This document shows, piece by piece, positions 36,129 to 44,528 of a stretch of 64,000 nucleotides of DNA. Made by a program: the position numbers and the translations under genes. The stretch covers positions 248,001 to 312,000 of the forward strand of contig CAVOYR010000004.1 in assembly GCA_963700735.1 (NCBI GenBank). Direction: 5' to 3'. Under the pieces are notes generated by a model, which searched no databases, was not told the origin of the DNA, and was given only the letters and a program-made list of their open reading frames with translations. The DNA comes from Anderseniella sp963700735. Lineage in GTDB: Bacteria > Pseudomonadota > Alphaproteobacteria > Rhizobiales > Aestuariivirgaceae. How positions within the stretch are numbered: position 1 is the first letter of the stretch; each line of letters opens with the position of its first letter.

Positions 36129-36458
36129 ATGTCCGTAACGTCGGGCATATGGGTGTCGGCGTACCGCCGCCGGTGCGAACTGTCTGGCCTGCCGGTAGTG
36201 ATTGCGCGCAAGGGCCAGCCGGATGCCGGCGCCATCTTCGTCACAATCAGGAAAAGTGATGCCGAGGTGTGGCTGATGGGGCCACCTGTTGGTCCGGTTC
36301 TCGATGAAGAGGGCAACCGCCGGTTTGAACCCAGGTTCGACACGCCCCGGCCACAAGGCGAGATCGACGACTACCTTGCCCGCCAGGCGTCCTATGACCC
36401 CGATATCTGGGTGATCGAGGTGGATGACCGGGATGGCAGGGCCTTCCTGCGCGGTTGA
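36129..36458 (+). CDS. DUF1491 family protein
   Basis: A 109-aa protein opening SVTSGIWVSAYRRRCELSG and containing GAIFVTIRK and SYDPDIWVIEVDDRDG, typical of DUF1491. It starts 20 nt after the peptidoglycan-binding gene and is probably co-transcribed. Function unknown. Confidence 0.85.
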   Translation: MSVTSGIWVSAYRRRCELSGLPVVIARKGQPDAGAIFVTIRKSDAEVWLMGPPVGPVLDEEGNRRFEPRFDTPRPQGEIDDYLARQASYDPDIWVIEVDDRDGRAFLRG

Positions 36459-36576
36459 GCGGCGCATCCCCGGACCCAATGGTCCACAATGATCCAAACA
36501 TTAGTCAATTTTTAACCAAAACGGCTGCCTAATCGTCGTACCAAATCAACGAGGGGCCCGAAGGTGCCATTTCGAG

Positions 36577-36744
36577 ATGTCGAACATCCTGAAGTTTGAA
36601 ACTGCTGTCCGTTCAACGGATGCCAGCCTGCGGGCTGGCACAGGTGAATGCGAAGTCGTGATCTTTCCGGGGGTAAGGTTCGAGCGCCGCTCCGATGTCA
36701 CGTCCGAGCCGCCATCAGGAACGCCGAGCCGCGCCCGCAAATAG
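36577..36744 (+). CDS. 55-aa hypothetical protein
   Basis: A small ORF, ATG to TAG, with a balanced hydrophilic composition and a GECEVVIFPGVRFER core that resembles short rhizobial proteins of unknown function. The ribosome-binding site is weak (GAAGGTG about 12 nt upstream). No other gene is found between the DUF1491 gene and the DUF1254-type gene. Confidence 0.45.
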   Translation: MSNILKFETAVRSTDASLRAGTGECEVVIFPGVRFERRSDVTSEPPSGTPSRARK

Positions 36745-36775
36745 GCTGCGCTTTCAGCCGTACAACCGGACAGCG

Positions 36776-37336
36776 TCAGTCACCTTGCCGGACGGCACAC
36801 GAACTCATCGCAAAGGCGTCCATGGCGCGGCGCCGCTCCAGCGTGCCTGCTGCCGCTGACCGCAACACGGCCACCCCGGTAGTTCCACCCGTCAGCACCG
36901 AAATACTGTCCAGCGACCAGTTGACCGAATTGGCTGCGGCGACGATGGCCTGCGGGTCGGGGTCGTCGTCATGCAGCACGATCTCGAGCTGGCGCCGGGG
37001 GGCCTGCTGGTCATTCAGGGTGTAGACCGTCTGACCGCGTGCCCCGTAAACCTCCAGTGACCAGTACTGGTAGGGCACCTGCGCCTTGATCTCGACCGGC
37101 CCGCTGGAGAGGTCAAACGTGCATATGGCGTAGGCCAGTTCCTTGTCATGGGCGGCCGTGCCTGCCCCGGCTGGCTGTTGACCGAGCTGGACAAGATGGT
37201 TTGGACCATTGTCGCCAGCGATGGCAGCGAGGGCCGTGGACAACTGGTTGTGGGGCACGAACAGGATATAGGCGAGATGAACCGCCACGGCGGTCAGTGC
37301 CGTAAACATGAACCAGAAGAAACGCGACGATCTCAT
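36776..37336 (-). CDS. DUF1254-type membrane protein
   Basis: A 186-aa protein with one N-terminal transmembrane helix (about residues 5-27) and a periplasmic part with PYQYWSLEVYGARGQTVYTLND, typical of the DUF1254-like half of a DUF1254/DUF1214 pair. The ATG overlaps the stop of the upstream gene by 4 nt, which decides against a GTG two codons earlier. Function unknown. Confidence 0.72.
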   Translation of the reverse strand: MRSSRFFWFMFTALTAVAVHLAYILFVPHNQLSTALAAIAGDNGPNHLVQLGQQPAGAGTAAHDKELAYAICTFDLSSGPVEIKAQVPYQYWSLEVYGARGQTVYTLNDQQAPRRQLEIVLHDDDPDPQAIVAAANSVNWSLDSISVLTGGTTGVAVLRSAAAGTLERRRAMDAFAMSSCAVRQGD

Positions 37337-37887
37337 TGGCACGTCTCCAGCTTGACGGCTGGCAGGGCGACAACCTCGTTTCGCTGGGCGAGGATCGAGT
37401 CGGTATCATACAGGCGCAACATCAGCGTCGGCGCAATGTCCGGGTCCAGGCGAAGCCAGTTGCCTGGCTGTGGATCAGGCGAGACGATGATGTCAATCAC
37501 GCCTTGCCGGGATACCACATCATTCTCCGACAGCATGGTCTTCTGGGCCGCATCACCATCGACCAGGGAAAGGACCCAGCGGCGTGCCTGGGGGCGCTGC
37601 ATGGTTACCCGGTAGGTGCAGACGGTGGACAGCCTTCCACCGTCATCGTCATGGTTGCGAAACACGGTCAGGACTTCGCTGAAGTGCTCCGGCAGCCGCT
37701 CGGCCAGCAGGAACCGCGCCAGTGAATAAGGCGAGTTTTCCGGATGGCCTGCCGTTGGCCAGGCGTACCACCTGCCATGGGCTTCGCGCACGAACGGGTT
37801 GGCAGTACTCGACATGTAGCGGGCGCTGGCCACGCCGAGGCTTACTCCGACCAGCAGGCTTACGGCAAATCTGACAGTTGGGTGCAT
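37333..37887 (-). CDS. DUF1214 domain-containing protein
   Basis: A 184-aa protein with an N-terminal membrane or signal segment (RFAVSLLVGVSLGVASA) and a DUF1214 core: AWPTAGHPENSPYSLARFLLA, the TYRVTM strand and DPDIAPTLMLRLYDTD. It is coupled to the DUF1254-type gene downstream. The pair lies next to the penicillin-binding protein gene, so an envelope role is possible. Confidence 0.78.
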   Translation of the reverse strand: MHPTVRFAVSLLVGVSLGVASARYMSSTANPFVREAHGRWYAWPTAGHPENSPYSLARFLLAERLPEHFSEVLTVFRNHDDDGGRLSTVCTYRVTMQRPQARRWVLSLVDGDAAQKTMLSENDVVSRQGVIDIIVSPDPQPGNWLRLDPDIAPTLMLRLYDTDSILAQRNEVVALPAVKLETCQ

Positions 37888-37945
37888 GGTGTCAGTTGTC
37901 CGATTGTTGCCGGGGCGGGCATTCGGGTGAAGGATGCATTGGCGA

Positions 37946-40144
37946 TCAGCGGGTCAGCAGCATGTCGCGCAAACGCTGGGCATTGCGGTTGCGGGCATTG
38001 TTGACTGAAGGCTCCACCACGCGCACCCAGTCGGTGCCTGACGAGCGGGGTCTGACCACCTTGACCCGCCGGGCAGTTTGTTCCTGCTTCTTGAACAGGG
38101 TGAACATGTCCTTCAGCACGCGGACCACGGCATCGTCACTTCCTGCATCGCTTATGGTCTCGGGGGTACCAGCCTCGGAATCGATGGCCGCAACCTGGAT
38201 ATCGCTGCCACCGACATTGTCGAGCTGGTTGCGATGCTGTTCGAGAAACGCGACGTGCTCCTGTGTGGCAGGAAGCCCAACGATCGACATTGGCTGCTTG
38301 GCCCTGTCGGCACGCATCATGAAGGCTTTCCAGGTTGCTGCAGGGATGGAGCCACCCGTTGCGCGGTTGGTCGGGCTGTAGTCGTCATTGCCGAACCATA
38401 CGGCAGTCACGTACTTGGCGGTGTAGCCGACAAACCAGGCATCGCGATAACTTTGCGTGGTGCCCGTCTTGCCGGCGACGGGCGTGTAGCCCAGTTCTGC
38501 CTTGCGGGCCGTGCCGGCCGTGATTACCTGGCCCAGCATGCCGTTCAGCTTGCCGGCGACAACTTCGGGTATGACCTGTTCTGCTGGTGGTTCGTTGCGC
38601 TCATGCGAGTAGATCAGTTCCCCTGAGGTACGCCGGATCTCGAGCACCGTGTGGGGCCTCGACCGCTTGCCGCCGTTGGCAAAGGTTGCATAGCCGCGGG
38701 TTATGTCCAGCACGGTGACCTCGTTGACGCCCAGCGGCAACGACGGGATCGACAGCAGCTTGGATTCGATGCCCACCGCCCTCGCGGCATCGATGATCTT
38801 CTTGCGCCCGATCTGCGTCATCAGCCGGATCGGCACGGTGTTGTAGGACCTGGCCAGCGCGGTCGTCAGGTTGGTTCGGCCAGCATACTTGTTGGAGTAG
38901 TTCTTTGGCGACCAGTTGCCAATGGTGATTGGTCCGTCGACGATGGCGGTGTCCGGTTCGAAGCCCTCCATCAGGGCAGCCAGATATACAAACGGCTTGA
39001 ACGATGAGCCCGGCTGGCGCAGCGCATCCGTGGCCCGGTTGAACTGGCTTTCCTCGTAGTCGCGTCCGCCGATGATGGCTTTCACGGCGCCACCGGGCGT
39101 CATCGATACCAGTGCTGCCTGTTCGGCCCTGAAGGCCTTGCCCTCGGTGGCGAGCGCGTTGGCGATCTCTTCACGTGCGGCACGCTGCATGTCGAGATCG
39201 ATCGTCGTCTTGACCTCGACCACATAGTCGTCGGTCAGCTTCTGGCGCTCGATGATGTCGAGCGTTTCCTTGTAGGCCCAATCGAGGAAGAAGTCCGGGC
39301 TGGCGTAGTTGTCGATGCTGACCACCTGGGCAGGCTTGCTGGTCGCTTCAAGCAACTCGCTCTGCGTGATGTAGCCGACGTCGAACATGCGCCCCAGCAC
39401 AACACCGGCGCGCTGGCGTGCGTTTTCGGGATTTACGTGTGGCGCATAGCTGGACGGCGCCTTGAACAGTCCTGCCAGGATGGCAGCCTCGGGCAGGTTG
39501 ACGTCGCGAACCGACTTGCCGAAATAGAACTGCGCGGCTGCTTCCATGCCATAGGTACCGCCGCCGAGATAGGTGCGGTCGAGGTACATCTTGAGGATCT
39601 CGGCCTTGCTCAGCCGCGCCTCGATCCACAATGCCAGAAACGCTTCGTGGACCTTGCGCCGCAGGGATCGCTCAGGTGACAGGAACAGGTTCTTTGCGAG
39701 CTGCTGGGTGAGCGTTGAGCCGCCCTGCACAACGCCTTGCGCCTGGGCGTTGGCCACCATGGCACGCGCGGTACCCAGTACATCGACACCAAAATGCTGG
39801 AAGAAGCGGATGTCCTCGGTGGCCAGCACGGCCTTCACGAGGTGGGGCGGGATCTCTTCCAGTGGAATGGCGTCATCCTGAAGCACGCCGCGCTTGCCGA
39901 TGATCTCGCCGGACGCGTCGGTGAAGGTGACGGCGTACTGCCGGCCGGAATTCCAGATGTCGTCGGTTTCCTTCAGCGTGGGCAGCGCCAGCGCGATGAT
40001 GCCGATGGCGAAGACCATGCCGAATGTGGCGGCATCGTCGACCAGGTCGACGAAGACCCGCTTGATGCCACTGATGCGAAAGCGCAGCAGGAACGCCGAA
40101 TAGGCCAGCCAGCCGCGCCGCACAGCGTCCGTCATCTCGAACAT
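37946..40144 (-). CDS. penicillin-binding protein 1A-type bifunctional transglycosylase/transpeptidase
   Basis: Class A PBP of 732 aa that polymerises and cross-links peptidoglycan. After an N-terminal membrane helix comes the glycosyltransferase domain with catalytic Glu in ATEDIRFFQHFGVD and GGSTLTQQLAKNL, then the transpeptidase domain with Ser in GSSFKPF, the SxN motif region and KTG in AGKTGTTQSYRDAW. The C-terminus is a basic, low-complexity tail. The start at 40144 (MFEMTDAVRRG) is preferred; a longer frame to 40276 has no similarity and no clear ribosome-binding site. Confidence 0.93.
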   Translation of the reverse strand: MFEMTDAVRRGWLAYSAFLLRFRISGIKRVFVDLVDDAATFGMVFAIGIIALALPTLKETDDIWNSGRQYAVTFTDASGEIIGKRGVLQDDAIPLEEIPPHLVKAVLATEDIRFFQHFGVDVLGTARAMVANAQAQGVVQGGSTLTQQLAKNLFLSPERSLRRKVHEAFLALWIEARLSKAEILKMYLDRTYLGGGTYGMEAAAQFYFGKSVRDVNLPEAAILAGLFKAPSSYAPHVNPENARQRAGVVLGRMFDVGYITQSELLEATSKPAQVVSIDNYASPDFFLDWAYKETLDIIERQKLTDDYVVEVKTTIDLDMQRAAREEIANALATEGKAFRAEQAALVSMTPGGAVKAIIGGRDYEESQFNRATDALRQPGSSFKPFVYLAALMEGFEPDTAIVDGPITIGNWSPKNYSNKYAGRTNLTTALARSYNTVPIRLMTQIGRKKIIDAARAVGIESKLLSIPSLPLGVNEVTVLDITRGYATFANGGKRSRPHTVLEIRRTSGELIYSHERNEPPAEQVIPEVVAGKLNGMLGQVITAGTARKAELGYTPVAGKTGTTQSYRDAWFVGYTAKYVTAVWFGNDDYSPTNRATGGSIPAATWKAFMMRADRAKQPMSIVGLPATQEHVAFLEQHRNQLDNVGGSDIQVAAIDSEAGTPETISDAGSDDAVVRVLKDMFTLFKKQEQTARRVKVVRPRSSGTDWVRVVEPSVNNARNRNAQRLRDMLLTR

Positions 40145-40394
40145 GGTGCTCGAAACTATGCTGTCCACTGCCCTGAAAAAGGCGATGATCGGCTTCCAGT
40201 CCAACAGTCTTCTCGCTTCCGTGCCCGGTGGCGGGCAGCCTTTTGCGTATTCCTCGGGTTCACCGGTGCAGGACATCGCTGCACACCTGCGGACTATCGC
40301 AGTCTACGCCTTCCCCCCAGAATTCTATAGCCGTACTCTAATACAAATCTCTGAACAACTCGCCAACCAGCATGTTCTGTGCCACAACCGCGCG

Positions 40395-40838
40395 ATGAGT
40401 GACGATGTTCCGTTCTGGCAGTCGAAACTGCTGCATGAGATGACGGCCGCAGAGTGGGAATCCCTGTGCGATGGCTGCGGAAAATGCTGCCTGGTGAAGC
40501 TTGAGGACGAGGATACGGGCGAAATCCATACCACGGACGTTGCCTGCCAGCTGCTCGACTGTGCCAGTTGCCGGTGCACGAACTATGAGGACCGGCACAC
40601 CATTGTTTCAGATTGCATCAAGCTGGACCCGGACAACCTGCAGGAGTTGGGCTGGCTGCCTGAAACCTGCGCCTACCGGCTGATCTGGCAGGGAAAGCCA
40701 CTGGAAAGCTGGCATCCGCTGATCTCGGGCGATCCTGAAACAGTGCACGCTGCCGGTGTTTCGGTGCGGAACAAGGTGGCAAGCGAGCAGGACGTACCGC
40801 TGGAGGAATTGCCCTACCGGATCCGGCAGTGGGATTGA
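40395..40838 (+). CDS. YcgN/UPF0260 cysteine cluster protein
   Basis: A 147-aa protein with the conserved cysteine cluster LCDGCGKCCLVKLED (about residues 24-38) and later CQLLDCASCRC, which suggests a metal or iron-sulfur site. The start gives the family length; the frame is open back to 40143 but overlaps the PBP promoter region and lacks similarity. Function unknown. Confidence 0.9.
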   Translation: MSDDVPFWQSKLLHEMTAAEWESLCDGCGKCCLVKLEDEDTGEIHTTDVACQLLDCASCRCTNYEDRHTIVSDCIKLDPDNLQELGWLPETCAYRLIWQGKPLESWHPLISGDPETVHAAGVSVRNKVASEQDVPLEELPYRIRQWD

Positions 40839-40872
40839 TTTAGGCAAAAAAGCACGTAATAGGATTTTATGC

Positions 40873-40902
40873 TTGACAGCGCCCCGCTTGTTGGGCTATA
40901 AA
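40873..40902 (+). promoter_or_regulatory. near-consensus housekeeping promoter before the GTA cluster
   Basis: TTGACA, 18 nt, TATAAA. Both boxes are close to the sigma-70 consensus, unusual for this GC-rich genome. It is about 105 nt before the first GTA gene. Confidence 0.6.
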
Positions 40903-41008
40903 ACGGCATGCTCGACAAATGGGGGCTGAGGCGGCCTTGAGGGGCCAGGCCGGGAAGCTTCCTCGTTGCAGAAACTCCATTATCATCATCACAGTTGAGT
41001 GAGGCAGC

Positions 41009-41491
41009 ATGGCTGTTCGCGATTGGGACGCCATCCGCGCCGCATATGAGAGCGGCTGCGGCACGGTGGCAGAGATAGCAGCACGGTTCGCCACGACCCC
41101 GCCGACCATTTACCGCCGCATCGAAGCCCACGGCTGGCGGACGCGCCGTGCCAGGCCGGCTGAAGTTGAGCGTGGCGCATTGCTGAAGCGGCTTGGCGCG
41201 CTTGTGGGCCGGGAACTGGAACGCCTCGAGGAAGCATCCGCGCAACCGCAGGCGCCGGCGGCCCTGAGCGATGCCGACCGGCTGGCCAAGGTGGCCGCAG
41301 GCCTGGTCAAGCTGCTGGAACAGATCTCGGGGCTCGAGCGCGAACTGGAACAGACAGTACAACTGGTACATGGGCGGGGAGACAACAAGGACATGAATGA
41401 CGACGCCCTGCGCGAGAGACTTGCGAAACGGATTGCTGAACTGTGCCGGCAGCACACAAGCGAAGGCAATCCTGACAAGGCTGACGGCTGA
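41009..41491 (+). CDS. GTA gp1-like small terminase / DNA-binding protein
   Basis: A 160-aa protein with an N-terminal helix-turn-helix (TVAEIAARFATTPPTIYRRI, about residues 20-39) followed by a long charged coiled coil, the layout of small terminase subunits and the position of RcGTA gp1. It would guide TerL to DNA in headful packaging. The ATG has GAGG 5 nt before it and a near-consensus promoter upstream. Its 3' end overlaps the TerL frame. Confidence 0.72.
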   Translation: MAVRDWDAIRAAYESGCGTVAEIAARFATTPPTIYRRIEAHGWRTRRARPAEVERGALLKRLGALVGRELERLEEASAQPQAPAALSDADRLAKVAAGLVKLLEQISGLERELEQTVQLVHGRGDNKDMNDDALRERLAKRIAELCRQHTSEGNPDKADG

Positions 41492-42746
41492 CGAGCTTGA
41501 ATTCATCGCTGCGGACTGGATGACCTGGGCGCATGACGCGCAGTTGCCGCCTGCCTCGCCGGACGCAGGCAATGGCTGGACCACATGGCTGATCATGGGC
41601 GGACGCGGCTCTGGCAAGACGCGGGCCGGGGCAGAGTGGGTGCGCGCGATGGTGCGCCACCGCGTGCGCGATCGCTTGCCCCTGCGCCTCGCGCTGGTGG
41701 GACCAAGCTACGCCGAGGCGCGCGAAGTGATGGTGGACGGTGTGTCGGGCGTTCGGGCGCTCGGCTGGCCGGGTGGACGGCCTGACTTCATCAGCTCCAG
41801 GCGCATGCTGGTGTGGCCGGACGGCAGTATCGCGCAACTGTTTTCGGCGGAAGACCCGGAAGAATTGCGCGGACCCCAGTTTCATGCCGCCTGGTGTGAC
41901 GAACTGGCCAAGTGGCGCAACGCGCAGGAGACATTCGACATGCTGCAGTTCGGCCTGCGCCTTGGCGATTTGCCACGGCAGGTGATCACCACCACCCCGA
42001 GGCCCATTCCGCTGGTCAGGCAGCTGCTGTCCGACCCATCCGTCGTGACGACGCGGATGACGACACGGGACAACGCCGCCAACCTGCCGGCGGCGTTCCT
42101 GTCGGCCATCGAGGCGCGCTACCGCAACACGAGGCTGGGCCGCCAGGAACTGGCGGGCGAGCTGGTTGACGACATTGAAGATGGCCTGTTCGACCGGTCA
42201 CTGATCGAGAAGGCGCGGGTGCGCCATGTGCCGGAGCTGGTGCGCATCGTGGTGGCGGTTGATCCGCCAGCGTCGCACGAGGCTGCCTCGTCCGTATGCG
42301 GGATCATCTGCGCCGGCGTGGCGGCATCAGGCGATGCATACATCCTGGAAGACGCCAGTGTGGAGCGTCCGACGCCGATGAAGTGGGCCAATGCCGTGGC
42401 TGCCTGCTTTGAGCGTTGGCAGGCGGACCGCGTCGTGGCCGAGATCAACCAGGGCGGCGACATGGTCGAGAGCGTGCTGCGCGCAGCCCATCCGCACATG
42501 GCCTTCAAGCCGGTGCGGGCCACGCGGGGCAAGCGGACGAGGGCCGAACCGTGTGCAGCCTTGTATGAGCGCGGCCTGGTGCACCACGCCGGTTGCCTGG
42601 CCGCACTGGAAGACCAGATGTGCAACTTTGGCCCCGACGGGTTGAGCCTCGGACAGAGCCCCGACCGGGTCGATGCGCTGGTCTGGGCGCTGAGCGAACT
42701 GATGCTGGATGCAAACGGCGGCACGCCGCGCGTGCGCACCGTCTGA
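41397..42746 (+). CDS. GTA terminase large subunit (gp2)
   Basis: DNA-packaging motor, an ATPase with a nuclease domain; 449 aa from the longest start. Walker A is MGGRGSGKTRAGAEW, Walker B lies in HAAWCDELAKW and nuclease-region acidic residues occur around VVAVDPPAS and DRVDALVWAL. The first 30-odd residues overlap the gp1 gene in another frame, so the true start is uncertain and could be as late as the ATG in WMTWAHDAQ. In GTAs this enzyme packages random host DNA by headfuls. Confidence 0.9.
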   Translation: MTTPCARDLRNGLLNCAGSTQAKAILTRLTADELEFIAADWMTWAHDAQLPPASPDAGNGWTTWLIMGGRGSGKTRAGAEWVRAMVRHRVRDRLPLRLALVGPSYAEAREVMVDGVSGVRALGWPGGRPDFISSRRMLVWPDGSIAQLFSAEDPEELRGPQFHAAWCDELAKWRNAQETFDMLQFGLRLGDLPRQVITTTPRPIPLVRQLLSDPSVVTTRMTTRDNAANLPAAFLSAIEARYRNTRLGRQELAGELVDDIEDGLFDRSLIEKARVRHVPELVRIVVAVDPPASHEAASSVCGIICAGVAASGDAYILEDASVERPTPMKWANAVAACFERWQADRVVAEINQGGDMVESVLRAAHPHMAFKPVRATRGKRTRAEPCAALYERGLVHHAGCLAALEDQMCNFGPDGLSLGQSPDRVDALVWALSELMLDANGGTPRVRTV

Positions 42747-42774
42747 CCAAGCCGATACCGAACAGGAACAAGTC

Positions 42775-43998
42775 ATGAGCAAATGGACGGACACCCTTCT
42801 CGGGTGGTTGCCGAAGAACCCGCCTGTGCGTGGGGGTGTAAACCCGGCGGAAGCAAAGTCTGCCCCGGCCACGGGCAGTTTCATCTCGCTGTATGGACCC
42901 GGCCGTGCGTCGTGGTCGGGCCGCAATGTTGCGGCCTTTGCCGATGAAGGATTTGCCGGCAACCCGGTTGCATTCCGCTGTGTGTCGATGCTGGCGGATG
43001 CGGTTTCATCCCTGCCGTGGCTGCTTTACGACGGCACGCATGAAATCAGCGATCATCCGCTGGTCCGCCTGCTGCGCCAGCCAAACGCCGGGTGCAGCGG
43101 CAGCGACTTCCTGCACCAGCTGACAGGCCAGTTGCAGACGGCAGGCTCAGCCTACGTCCACGCGGTCAAGCTTGGCGACACCGTGCGCGAATTGCACCTT
43201 CTGCGGCCCGACCGGGTGGCGCTGGTGATGGGCAGCGATGGCTGGCCGGAGGCCTATGAGTACACCGCTGCCGGCCGGGCGACCCGCTTTGCCGCTGAAC
43301 CTGGACACGCCGTGGAAAGCCCGGTCCTGCACCTGAAGCTGCTTAACCCGCTCGATGCGACGTGTGGCGTTGCCCCGTTTCAGCCAGCCGCGCGTGCAGT
43401 TGACATCCACAACGCCGCCAGCGCCTGGAGCAAGGCGCTGTTCGACAACGCGGCTCGCCCTTCAGGCGCGCTGGTCTATGCGCCGAAGTCGGGCGACCAG
43501 AACCTCACTGAGGAACAGTTTTCCCGCCTGAAGCAGGAACTCGAAGGCAACTACCAGGGCGCGATGAATGCGGGCCGGCCAATGGTGCTTGAAGGCGGGC
43601 TGGACTGGAAACAGATCTCCCACTCTCCGCGCGACATGGATCATATCGAGGCGCGCAACCAGGCTGCGCGCGAAATCGCCATGTGCTTCGGCGTGCCGCC
43701 GATGCTGCTCGGCATTCCAGGAGATGCGACCTATGCCAACTTCGCCGAGGCCAACCGCTCGTTCTGGCGGCAGAGCGTACTGCCGCTGGCGGGCCGGCTG
43801 GCAGATGGCCTGGGCAACTGGCTGTGCCCGGCCTTTGGCGAGACGCTGTCGCTGCGGCTGGATGCCGACAGTGTCGATGCCCTGAGTGCCGAACGGGACG
43901 CGGCCTGGCGGCGCATCGATGAGGCCAGCTTCCTGACAGCGGCTGAAAAGCGCGAAGCTGCCGGGTACTCGCCAGACGCTGCGGGGCAGGTGCAATAA
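42775..43998 (+). CDS. GTA portal protein (gp3, HK97-type)
   Basis: Portal ring subunit of 407 aa through which DNA is packaged. HK97 portal landmarks: AFADEGFAGNPVAFRCVSML near the start, GVPPMLLGIPGDATYANFAEA in the middle (about residues 303-323). ATG with AGGAA about 6 nt upstream. Its stop is TAA within ATAAGT, where the protease frame would begin. Confidence 0.93.
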   Translation: MSKWTDTLLGWLPKNPPVRGGVNPAEAKSAPATGSFISLYGPGRASWSGRNVAAFADEGFAGNPVAFRCVSMLADAVSSLPWLLYDGTHEISDHPLVRLLRQPNAGCSGSDFLHQLTGQLQTAGSAYVHAVKLGDTVRELHLLRPDRVALVMGSDGWPEAYEYTAAGRATRFAAEPGHAVESPVLHLKLLNPLDATCGVAPFQPAARAVDIHNAASAWSKALFDNAARPSGALVYAPKSGDQNLTEEQFSRLKQELEGNYQGAMNAGRPMVLEGGLDWKQISHSPRDMDHIEARNQAAREIAMCFGVPPMLLGIPGDATYANFAEANRSFWRQSVLPLAGRLADGLGNWLCPAFGETLSLRLDADSVDALSAERDAAWRRIDEASFLTAAEKREAAGYSPDAAGQVQ

Positions 43999-44039
43999 GT
44001 CACGCTGCAACAATCGAAGGTTATGCGAGCCTGTTCAAT

Positions 44040-44528
44040 GTGGCCGACGGCGGTGGTGACACGGTGTTGCCCGGTGCCTTTGCCGCAAGCCTGCGGACGC
44101 GCGGTGCCGGTGGCGTGCGGTTCCTGTTCCAGCATGATCCGGCGCAGCCGATCGGCCGCTGGACTGATCTGCGCGAGACGGCGCGGGGCCTGCTGGTGCG
44201 CGGCGAGATCAACCTTGAGGTGGCGCGCGGGCGCGAACTGGAAAGCCTGGTTCGCGAAGGCGCCATCGACGGTCTGTCGATCGGCTTTCGCACGGTTTCC
44301 GCACAGCGTGGATCAGGCAAGGCAGGCCGCCTGCTGCGCGCGATCGACCTGTGGGAAATCTCGCTCGTCACTTTCCCGATGCTGGCAGGTGCACGCATCA
44401 GCGCCATTCACCGTGCGCGTACCCCGGCCACCACAAACCCGGGCGGCGTTACGACGCCCGGGCTGGCTGCTGAACGGATGGCCCGTGCGGCAGCCCTTCT
44501 GGACATGTCCAACCCAACGAGGAACTGA
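44040..44528 (+). CDS. GTA prohead protease (gp4), true start uncertain
   Basis: HK97-family protease that processes the capsid; 162 aa from the GTG at 44040. The family normally begins several residues earlier, and the frame upstream does read ATIEGYASLFNVADGGGD, the conserved start. That upstream part has no ATG, GTG or TTG before a TGA at 43944. The natural start position (43995) carries ATA inside ATAA, where an ATGA overlap with the portal stop would be expected. The catalytic histidine region (FLFQHDPAQPIGRW) and the serine region (DGLSIGF) are present. Its stop overlaps the capsid ATG by one base. Confidence 0.82.
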   Translation: MADGGGDTVLPGAFAASLRTRGAGGVRFLFQHDPAQPIGRWTDLRETARGLLVRGEINLEVARGRELESLVREGAIDGLSIGFRTVSAQRGSGKAGRLLRAIDLWEISLVTFPMLAGARISAIHRARTPATTNPGGVTTPGLAAERMARAAALLDMSNPTRN

